Shown here: positions 1-6,108 of the stretch, in pieces
How the letters are laid out: each line of letters begins with the position of its first letter
Position numbering within the stretch: the first letter of the stretch is position 1
Assembly: GCF_024693525.1 (NCBI RefSeq)
Contig: NZ_JAILKR010000074.1
Location: 1 to 6,170 of the forward strand
Reading direction: 5' to 3'
Length of the DNA: 6,170 nt
Source: Selenomonas sp.
GTDB lineage: Bacteria; Bacillota_C; Negativicutes; Selenomonadales; Selenomonadaceae
Notes under the pieces: generated by a model
Told to the model about the DNA's origin: nothing
Seen by the model: the letters and a program-made list of their open reading frames with translations, nothing else
The model's database searches: none
Position numbers and translations under genes: made by a program

Positions 1-136
1 GCCTGCGTTCTCGTTGGAAAAGCAGTTTCGTCCAAGCGAAGCGCGTTTAACTGTTTTCCAACTCTTAATTAAAAGGCAAAAATTTCTTGTAGCGGGTTGT
101 CACCGGTGGAGCGTTGGTACTGGGGCCCCCGCCGCC
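1..136 (-). repeat. Structured repeat, copy A (truncated by the window edge)
   Basis: This is part of a long hairpin repeat also found at 5839-6039 (copy B) and 6109-6170 (copy C). A core stem pairs 13-27 with 49-62: 14 bp with G22 bulged out. It closes a loop containing CAAGCGAAGCGCGTTT (33-48), which is identical to the reverse complement of 5927-5942 in copy B. The stem is followed by CTTAATTAAA (64-73), also present in copy B as the reverse complement of 5901-5910. Next come AAAATTTCTTG (79-89) and a 22-base GC-rich box at 115-136. The last two are exact reverse complements of 6160-6170 and 6109-6130 in copy C. Orientation is given relative to copy B. The other outer arm lies beyond the left edge. 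The function is unknown. Confidence 0.8.
13..62. repeat. Core hairpin of repeat copy A
   Basis: The arms GTTGGAAAA-G-CAGTT and AACTGTTTTCCAAC pair perfectly except for one bulged G at 22. The loop (28-48) holds the conserved GCGAAGC at 36-42. In copy B the same loop sits on a stem of different sequence. Confidence 0.8.
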
Positions 137-200
137 GGCGATTGGCTTTGAACACGAACTCGCTAATACGAACCTACAAATTGTAATTTTACCATCCCTT

Positions 201-1562
201 TTATTGGGAACAGTTTGTTTTTGTGCGAAGAATCTTTAAGATAATGCCGATGACAAGTCCTAGCAGGGCGGGGAGAATCCAGCCAAATCCTTGGGCGAAA
301 AAAGGCAGGACAGCGGTTAGGGCAGTCACGAATTCATTAAGGCCGAAAGCGGTGAGCCAGGCTGGTGGCAGTGCTTTTATAAAGTCAAAGACGGAACTAA
401 ACACTACCATGGTCATGATACTGCGGATAACCAGGCGGTCAAGGCCGCAGATATGACCCGCCAGCGAGGTCAGTGTCAGCATGATGGCAATGGGATAAAG
501 CATCATGAACACGGGAATGGAAAATTGGATGATGGCCGACAGGCCCACATTGGCAATCAAAAAGGTAATAATAGCAAAGGCTATAGACAGCTGCTCATAG
601 GTGAATTTGCCGGGGAACATCGCCACTAAGGCCTCAGAACAGCTGGTAATCAGTCCGATAACGGTCTTGAGGCAGGCGAAAAGTACGATTAGAGCCAGTA
701 AGGCCGCACCGGCGTCTGAGAAATAATAAGAGGAAATTGACGCGAGGACAGCGCCACCATTGCCGTTTATGGGGGCATAGCCGCGGCTTTCCGCACCGGC
801 AAGGGATACGAGGATGTAGATGATACCCATGAGCAGGCAGCTGAATACACCGGCTTTGACGGTGTTTTTGGCGATGGCGCCAGAATCCTTAATGCCCAGC
901 TTGCGGATGACATCGACGACGATGATGCCAAAGGCAAGTCCTGCCAAGGTATCCATGGTGTTATAGCCGTCAAGCAGCCCTTGGAGAACTGGCGCCGTGG
1001 TATAGGCTGGTGTGGGGGTAAAGGCGGTGATGGGGCTGGTGGGCTGGGTGAGAGCTGCCACCAACAGGATGCCAAGTACCACGAGGAAAAGCGGCGTCAG
1101 GATTTTGCCGGTCCAGACAAGTATTTTGCCGGGGCGCAGGGAGAACCAGAGGGCAGCGGCCATAAAGGCCAGAGAAAAGAGGAACAAGGCCAGCTGTTCA
1201 TTAAAGCCAGCAGGCAGCAAGGCTTTAGCGCCGATTTCAAAAGGGACGGTAACACAGCGGGGGCTGGCAAAGAAGGGGCCGATGGTGAGATACAGGGCAC
1301 AGGTAAAGATTAGCCCAAACCGGCGGCCAATGCGCTGGCTTAGATTCAAGAGGCCGCTGCTGCCGGTAATACCCAGTGCTGTCACGGCCAGCATAGGCAT
1401 GCCTACGCCGGTAATGAGAAAGCCGGCCAGCGCATACCAGACATTGCTGCCGGCTTCCTGGCCCATAAAGGCCGGAAAAATCAAGTTGCCGGCCCCGAAG
1501 AACAGGCCGAATAGCATGCTGGTAATGGAGAGGGTTTCTCCCCAGGTAAGGTTTGTTTTCAC
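201..1562 (-). CDS. brnQ: Branched-chain amino acid:cation symporter, BrnQ/LIVCS family
   Basis: This is an inner-membrane secondary transporter that, by family, brings in leucine, isoleucine and valine with Na+ or H+. The protein is 453 aa, close to the usual 430-450, and hydrophobic throughout, consistent with about 12 membrane helices. Family signatures are LFGLFFGAGNLIFP (residues 17-30), GPFFASPRCVTVPFE (95-109, matching the conserved GPxFAxPR region) and GYNTMDTLAGLAFG (199-212). The start is GTG (1560-1562), supported by AGGAGTG 8 bases upstream (1571-1577 on the plus strand); no better ATG is nearby. It is transcribed alone, divergently from the Fur-controlled sRNA candidate. Its leader contains a small palindrome (ACAGG at 1605-1609, CCTGT at 1614-1618) that could be an operator. 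No T-box motif and no strong promoter is seen in the leader, and no clear hairpin terminator follows the stop. The family call is firm; the exact substrate is inferred. Confidence 0.95.
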   Translation of the reverse strand: MKTNLTWGETLSITSMLFGLFFGAGNLIFPAFMGQEAGSNVWYALAGFLITGVGMPMLAVTALGITGSSGLLNLSQRIGRRFGLIFTCALYLTIGPFFASPRCVTVPFEIGAKALLPAGFNEQLALFLFSLAFMAAALWFSLRPGKILVWTGKILTPLFLVVLGILLVAALTQPTSPITAFTPTPAYTTAPVLQGLLDGYNTMDTLAGLAFGIIVVDVIRKLGIKDSGAIAKNTVKAGVFSCLLMGIIYILVSLAGAESRGYAPINGNGGAVLASISSYYFSDAGAALLALIVLFACLKTVIGLITSCSEALVAMFPGKFTYEQLSIAFAIITFLIANVGLSAIIQFSIPVFMMLYPIAIMLTLTSLAGHICGLDRLVIRSIMTMVVFSSVFDFIKALPPAWLTAFGLNEFVTALTAVLPFFAQGFGWILPALLGLVIGIILKILRTKTNCSQ

Positions 1563-1683
1563 AGATTATACACTCCTAAGTCTTGTTTCATGCCTACTAG
1601 TTTAACAGGTTGGCCTGTATTTGTGCAATGGATTCTTTGGTGTAGAAATTTGTAAAAAAGTGAGAAAAATTTTCATTACACTA

Positions 1684-1712
1684 TTGACAATGATTATCAA
1701 TTGGGGTATATT
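1684..1712 (+). promoter_or_regulatory. Sigma-70-type promoter of the sRNA candidate
   Basis: TTGACA (1684-1689, a perfect -35), a 17-base spacer and TATATT (1707-1712, 5 of 6 for the -10) form a near-consensus promoter pointing right. Transcription should begin at about 1719-1720. No convincing ORF follows before the terminator at 1812-1852. Confidence 0.85.
1685..1699. promoter_or_regulatory. Fur box (7-1-7) inside the sRNA promoter
   Basis: TGACAAT-G-ATTATCA matches the 7-1-7 Fur consensus TGATAAT-N-ATTATCA with a single mismatch at the fourth base. It overlaps the -35 and fills most of the -35/-10 spacer, so an iron-loaded Fur would block polymerase. The expected behaviour is repression in iron-rich cells and expression in iron starvation. 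A paralogue such as Zur or PerR recognises related sites and cannot be excluded. Confidence 0.8.
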
Positions 1713-1718
1713 ATCTAT

Positions 1719-1855
1719 AGGCTTTCGTTAAGGCAATTGGTTGGAGCGTGGAGGCGCTTCCGGTTGTCGGGTGCATTTAGCACCAAGCTCTCCTAAAATA
1801 TAATACACAGCAAAAATGGCGATTCGTACTGCTCATGCGAATCGCCATTTTTGTG
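1719..1855 (+). ncRNA. Candidate Fur-regulated small RNA (about 135 nt)
   Basis: A near-consensus promoter with a Fur box and a strong terminator bracket about 90 bases lacking any convincing ORF. The predicted transcript has three hairpins. The first pairs 1743-1748 with 1755-1760 (6 pairs including one G-U, loop UGGAGG). The second pairs GGUGC (1770-1774) with GCACC (1780-1784) around AUUUA. The third is the terminator. Between hairpins two and three lies a stretch with CUCUCCU (1788-1794), complementary to Shine-Dalgarno sequences. This layout resembles iron-sparing sRNAs such as RyhB and FsrA, which silence iron-using proteins under iron limitation. That function is inferred from layout, not from sequence similarity, and I recognise no known family. 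GGAG stretches upstream could pair with the CU-rich segment, so its exposure is uncertain. The ends are predicted to within a few bases. Confidence 0.65.
1812..1852. terminator. Bidirectional intrinsic terminator (sRNA and mazG)
   Basis: A 15-bp perfect stem pairs 1812-1826 with 1838-1852 around an 11-base loop. It starts with AAAAA and ends with TTTTT, so it reads as a terminator on both strands. On the plus strand it ends the sRNA candidate. On the minus strand it lies about 20 bases beyond the mazG stop codon. Confidence 0.9.
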
Positions 1856-1871
1856 TGCAATTTATAAAGGC

Positions 1872-2351
1872 TTATTGCAGGCCCTTTCTCTTTTCAGCCC
1901 GGGCGATGAGTTCCCGCCCTTCGCGGAAGGCGGCGGGCAGAAAGTCGTCTTCCCATTCCCGGCCGCGTTTTTCCATTTTCTTGATTTCTTTCCAATCGGT
2001 AACGGGATCGCCGTTTTCATCGGTCAGCGGTTCGTGGAAGATATGCGGGTGACGGCGAATCATTTTGCCCGCCGAGGCTTTGGCCACATCCTGCAAGGTA
2101 AAGAGCCCTTCTTTTTCGGCCAGGCAGGCATGGAAAACCACCTGCAGCAGCAGATCTCCTAGTTCTTCCTTCAGGTTTTCGGCATTGCCGGTTTCCCGGA
2201 GGATATTGATACCGGCCAAAACTTCGCAGGCTTCTTCGATGCAGCCCGGTTTTACGCTTTCGTGGGTTTGGGTACTGTCCCAAGGGCAGCCATCCTCGGA
2301 TTGGAGTTTTTTGACGATTGTTTCGAGACGCTTTACTTCATCATGATTCAT
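1872..2351 (-). CDS. mazG: MazG-family nucleoside triphosphate pyrophosphohydrolase
   Basis: By family it is a cytoplasmic enzyme that hydrolyses (d)NTPs to the monophosphate and pyrophosphate, cleaning abnormal nucleotides from the pool. Motifs in the 159-aa product are GCPWD (21-25), the Mg-binding EExxE (E39, E40, E43), ExxD (E63, D66, within EELGDLLLQVVFH) and RRHPHIF (99-105). All catalytic acidic residues are present. It matches only the N-terminal half of the two-domain, roughly 260-aa E. coli MazG, so it is a single-domain form. The start at 2349-2351 is chosen because AAGG lies 6 bases upstream. An in-frame ATG 13 codons further up (2388-2390) has no ribosome site and falls at or before the predicted transcription start. 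The gene is monocistronic and convergent with the sRNA candidate. Confidence 0.93.
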   Translation of the reverse strand: MNHDEVKRLETIVKKLQSEDGCPWDSTQTHESVKPGCIEEACEVLAGINILRETGNAENLKEELGDLLLQVVFHACLAEKEGLFTLQDVAKASAGKMIRRHPHIFHEPLTDENGDPVTDWKEIKKMEKRGREWEDDFLPAAFREGRELIARAEKRKGLQ

Positions 2352-2397
2352 AATGGACCTTCTCTTCCTGTCAGCTGGCAAACTTCTCATAGGCGTA

Positions 2398-2426
2398 ATT
2401 ATACCGCCATTGCGCAGGTTTTGCCA
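2398..2426 (-). promoter_or_regulatory. Probable mazG promoter
   Basis: On the minus strand a perfect TATAAT -10 (2398-2403) lies 17 bases from a weak -35, TGGCAA (2421-2426). Transcription would start near 2391, giving a leader of about 40 bases before the chosen mazG start. The palindrome TTGCC-ATA-GGCAA (2421-2433) covers the -35 and could be an operator. Confidence 0.5.
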
Positions 2427-2519
2427 TAGGCAATGTGAGGTAAGGGGTTTTCAAGAGGTGTGGTGCGGCGCGATATATGGTATATATGATACTAAATAAT
2501 AAGCATTCATAAAAAGTAA

Positions 2520-2548
2520 TTGTATAACCGAGGTGATAGTAGTATACT
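2520..2548 (+). promoter_or_regulatory. Promoter of the 106-aa hypothetical gene
   Basis: TTGTAT (2520-2525), a 17-base spacer and TATACT (2543-2548, 5 of 6) predict a start at about 2555, some 26 bases before the start codon. The -35 is only a partial match. Confidence 0.55.
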
Positions 2549-2554
2549 GTATAC
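2542..2554. promoter_or_regulatory. Palindromic operator-like site over the -10
   Basis: GTATAC-T-GTATAC is a perfect 13-base palindrome covering the -10 box and reaching the predicted transcription start. The position is ideal for a repressor. The half-site resembles those of GntR-type regulators, but the regulator is not identified. Confidence 0.45.
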
Positions 2555-2580
2555 AAGAGCAAGATCAGCAGAGGAGCGTG

Positions 2581-2901
2581 ATGAGCATGTTTGCTTGGGT
2601 AGAAGTTTTGCGGGAGAAGAATAATGCGATGGATATCGCCTACAGCCTGGGGACGGACATGAATCTTGACGGACGGATTCATTATGACAGGGTGACAGAT
2701 TCCATCTCACTGGAGCAGCTTTCGGATGGCGCCAGCCCGCAGGCGACCAGGGATTTCATGGAGGCTTTACGGGAACGGCTTCAGGAGAAAAACTGGGGGT
2801 CGGGACAGGCGGTCTGTGTATCCTATAATCGAAGCCTTGAACCGGAGATGGCGACCCGCTGGCAGATGGATAAGCAGGCATCCTTTGTCCGGTTTTGCTG
2901 A
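2581..2901 (+). CDS. Hypothetical protein, 106 aa
   Basis: I do not recognise this protein. It is a small, soluble, fairly acidic product with no signal peptide or membrane segment. The N-terminal half contains MDIAYSLGTDMNLDGRIHYD (17-36). The middle (about 53-70, ASPQATRDFMEALRERLQEK) looks like an amphipathic helix. A short hydrophobic patch, GQAVCVSYN (75-83), follows, and the protein ends in Cys. There are two cysteines (79 and 106) and no evident metal or catalytic motif. The start at 2581 is supported by GAGGAG at 2571-2576; the ATG at 2587 is also possible. An upstream GTG at 2533 is unlikely because it precedes the predicted transcription start. It has its own promoter and an operator-like palindrome, and it converges on eno across a shared terminator. 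It may be a lineage-specific gene. Confidence 0.75.
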   Translation: MSMFAWVEVLREKNNAMDIAYSLGTDMNLDGRIHYDRVTDSISLEQLSDGASPQATRDFMEALRERLQEKNWGSGQAVCVSYNRSLEPEMATRWQMDKQASFVRFC

Positions 2902-2912
2902 TGGGCAATGCA

Positions 2913-2948
2913 AAAAAACGCAATGGAGTTTTCTCCATTGCGTTTTTT
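2913..2948. terminator. Bidirectional intrinsic terminator (hypothetical gene and eno)
   Basis: A 16-bp perfect stem pairs 2913-2928 with 2933-2948 around a TTTT loop. It has six A's at the left foot and six T's at the right, so it can stop transcription from both directions. It lies 11 bases after the stop of the 106-aa gene and 36 bases after the eno stop. Confidence 0.92.
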
Positions 2949-2984
2949 GGTTGAGAATAGGGGTTAGGGACAGACTCTCATATA

Positions 2985-4367
<1,383 letters not shown>

Positions 4368-4438
4368 CTAAAATATTGAATGATGGCAAGTCACATTTAC
4401 GAAAAAATAAAAAAGGAGTAGGATAGGATTTAGGAACA

Positions 4439-4500
4439 GGGGCTTGATACTTGATACCCCTACCTGCGACAGGGAAAAGATTTGAAGATAGGGGCAGGTA
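4439..4500 (+). promoter_or_regulatory. Leader of the MFS gene with competing pairings and a tandem heptamer
   Basis: TTGATAC occurs twice back to back (4444-4450, 4451-4457), framed by GGGG (4439-4442) and CCCC (4457-4460). The following CCCCTA (4457-4462) or TACCTGC (4461-4467) can pair with TAGGGG (4489-4494) or GCAGGTA (4494-4500), which overlap the ribosome-binding region of the ATG at 4503. CCTG-CGA-CAGG (4463-4473) is a competing small hairpin. This could be a translational control leader or an operator. No clear promoter is visible upstream, so the call is tentative. Confidence 0.3.
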
Positions 4501-4502
4501 AA

Positions 4503-5726
4503 ATGATAGGTTTGTTGAGGAATAATAAAAATTTTTTCTATTACTTTATGGGAATTTTCATTAGTTCCGGTGGTGATTTTATTGATGATGTCGCCTTAGC
4601 CCAGTTGACGTTTTATGTAACGAAATCAACCCTTCTCATGAGCTGTGTTTTCGTCATAAAAATCCTGTTTCTTGTCGTATCCCTGTTTACCTCGGTTTTG
4701 GTAGACCGGTGGAAGAAAAAGAGAATATTGGTACTGTCGTCTTTGGTGCAGGCTTTCAACCTGATGGTTTTGGGGTGTTTATACGCCCAGAACAGCTTGA
4801 ACGTCGGCCTGCTGTTCCTCTTTATCGTGTTTCAGACACTGTTCAGTACCCTTTCTATATCGGCCAGGAATGCGATTATTCCCTTGCTTGTCCCCAGGGA
4901 GGACTTGGTAAAAGCTAGTGCATCCCTTAGTGTCGTCATGCAGGTTTTGCAGATTACCGCGTATTTCTTTGCCGGAATCTTGATTGCTCGTTTCGATGTT
5001 ACAGGAGCTGTGGCTATCGATAGTCTATCGTTTGTCCTAGCGGCCCTGCTCTTATTGAGATTGAAGCTGCCAGAAGAAGAGAGAGAAGAACAGGGGCGGC
5101 AGGATTTTTCCTTCCGGGAAGAGTTGAACCGTGGTTTTGCTTTTATCAAGAAAGAAAAGATTATCCTGGCCGTCATGTTGGTGACCTTTGGCGGAAATTT
5201 CTTTTCCGCGCCGACAGAATCCTTGATGCCGGCTTATTTTTCTGAGAGTCAATTTGATACGGCCGCTTTTTCCCGGTATATGCTGCTGGCAGCAGTGGGA
5301 AGTGTTATGGGGAGCTACTGGGTGGCGAAAGTAAATGCGAAACTGGAGGTATCTAGATTAGGGGGAATGCTGGCGGGAGGCTTTTTGCTAGGCGGGCTTG
5401 GTATCGCTGGCCTGTATGTCAATCGAGGGCTGGTACCTTATGTATGCGCATGGTTAATCGGCCTGTCGGAAGGTTTTGTTTCGGTGCTGAATGCCAGTCT
5501 CATACAGATAAAAACGCCGCAAGAAATGATGGCCAGAGTTTTCAGTGTCTTTAAATGTACCTCGTATATAGCAAGTCCTTTGGGTGTTGTGGCGGCTGGG
5601 GCTTTGGGAGAATATCTGAAGCTGAATATAATTTTCCTGCCCTTTGGCATTGGTTTGTTGGTGGTGGCCGTTTATACGGGAATATCTTTCCGGCGCAAGG
5701 GCGTTTTGGCGCAGGTGGTTCGGTGA
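4503..5726 (+). CDS. Major facilitator superfamily exporter, DHA3-like
   Basis: This is an inner-membrane proton-driven antiporter of the group that includes macrolide (MefA-type) and enterobactin (EntS-type) exporters; the substrate cannot be told from sequence. The protein is 407 aa, the usual 400-420. It opens with the typical short cytoplasmic lead (LLRNNKNF) before the first helix and has about 12 membrane segments. A motif A-like loop is LVDRWKKKRIL (66-76), and IPLLVPREDLVKASASLS (126-143) is typical of this subgroup. A charged central loop (about 187-218, EEEREEQGRQ) and QIKTPQEMMARVFSVF (335-350) are also present. The ATG at 4503 is chosen because it gives the usual N-terminus. A TTG at 4482, with AGGG 7 bases upstream, would add 7 residues and cannot be excluded. 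It is transcribed alone, divergently from eno. No conventional terminator follows; the repeat hairpin at 5839 comes next. Confidence 0.88.
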   Translation: MIGLLRNNKNFFYYFMGIFISSGGDFIDDVALAQLTFYVTKSTLLMSCVFVIKILFLVVSLFTSVLVDRWKKKRILVLSSLVQAFNLMVLGCLYAQNSLNVGLLFLFIVFQTLFSTLSISARNAIIPLLVPREDLVKASASLSVVMQVLQITAYFFAGILIARFDVTGAVAIDSLSFVLAALLLLRLKLPEEEREEQGRQDFSFREELNRGFAFIKKEKIILAVMLVTFGGNFFSAPTESLMPAYFSESQFDTAAFSRYMLLAAVGSVMGSYWVAKVNAKLEVSRLGGMLAGGFLLGGLGIAGLYVNRGLVPYVCAWLIGLSEGFVSVLNASLIQIKTPQEMMARVFSVFKCTSYIASPLGVVAAGALGEYLKLNIIFLPFGIGLLVVAVYTGISFRRKGVLAQVVR

Positions 5727-5838
5727 AGCAATAGCGTCAGCATGCTGCTGGCAAAGGCAGCGGCGGCAGTTTGATAAATATTTCCGTGTGCATACAGTTG
5801 TCAGTAATCCTGTGGAGCCTTATTCGAAGCAACTCTTC
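5727..5838. other. Intergenic stretch without recognised features
   Basis: Between the MFS stop and repeat copy B I see no gene, promoter or T-tailed hairpin. The only local items are the palindrome CAGCATGCTG (5738-5747) and AGCGGCGGC (near 5758-5768). The latter matches the end of the copy B outer box and may be a remnant or chance. Confidence 0.5.
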
Positions 5839-6039
5839 GCCGCCGCTAGGGGCAGTGCCAACACTACGCGGGAGATGTTTTTCTAAACGAAATTTTTATC
5901 TTTAATTAAGCATCGAAAAAGTTGCAAAACGCGCTTCGCTTGAACGGTAGCAATTTTTCGACGAACGATGAGGATAAAAATTTCGTTCTTCACGAAAAAC
6001 ATCAAACGCTTCGTTTATGGCACTGCCCCTAGCGGCGGC
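5839..6039 (+). repeat. Structured repeat, copy B (complete, about 200 bases)
   Basis: This is a nested inverted repeat that could fold into one long hairpin. The outer arms 5839-5860 and 6018-6039 are a perfect 22-base inverted pair. Inside them, GATGTTTTT (5874-5882) pairs with 5995-6003 and the 15-base arm 5886-5900 pairs perfectly with 5973-5987. The core stem 5914-5925 pairs with 5950-5960 (11 bp, one bulge) around a 24-base loop. Two internal asymmetric loops separate the stem blocks. TTTAATTAAG (5901-5910) lies just before the core. The loop segment 5927-5942 is identical to the reverse complement of 33-48 in copy A. The arm 6004-6017 contains a small self-complementary AAACG-CTT-CGTTT. 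It contains no gene. It could be a cruciform-forming mobile or REP-like element, or a structured transcript. Confidence 0.88.
5914..5960. repeat. Core hairpin of repeat copy B
   Basis: CGAAAAAGTTGC (5914-5925) pairs with GCAATTTTTCG (5950-5960) with one bulged base. The loop carries GCTTCGC (5933-5939), the reverse complement of the GCGAAGC in copy A. The stem sequence differs from copy A while pairing is kept. Confidence 0.8.
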
Positions 6040-6108
6040 TGAGTCTGTGGCAAGTTTCGCGGGGCTACCCCCTCCGAGGGCGCAGCAATTCGTGCCGGCT
6101 TTAACCGA
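6040..6108. other. GC-rich linker between repeat copies B and C
   Basis: These 69 bases separate the end of copy B from the outer box of copy C. They hold two overlapping GC-rich palindromes, GGGG-CTA-CCCC (6061-6071) and CCCTC-C-GAGGG (6070-6080). I see no promoter or gene. It may be part of a larger repeat unit. Confidence 0.45.

Noticed and set aside
13..62. Repeat hairpins as integron attC sites
   Set aside because: The stem ends resemble GTTRRR/YYYAAC only loosely, the second copy lacks them, and no cassette array or integrase is present.
1563..1683. T-box or amino-acid riboswitch in the brnQ leader
   Set aside because: I see no T-box consensus and no leader terminator before the brnQ start.
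1737..1803. Two overlapping TTG-started frames of about 19-20 codons inside the sRNA candidate (from 1737 and 1741)
   Set aside because: TAAGG at 1729-1733 is weakly placed for them. However, both are short, use TTG and encode no recognisable peptide. A dual-function RNA remains possible but is not supported.
2352..2390. A mazG start 13 codons upstream
   Set aside because: It has no ribosome site, lies at or before the predicted transcript start, and the family's N-terminus begins near the chosen Met.
2371..2682. A 103-aa minus-strand frame upstream of mazG
   Set aside because: It runs through the mazG promoter and antisense to the start of the 106-aa gene, with no ribosome site and no domain.
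4444..4457. Tandem heptamers as a CRISPR-like or longer repeat array
   Set aside because: There are only two 7-base units with no spacers; at most this is an operator.
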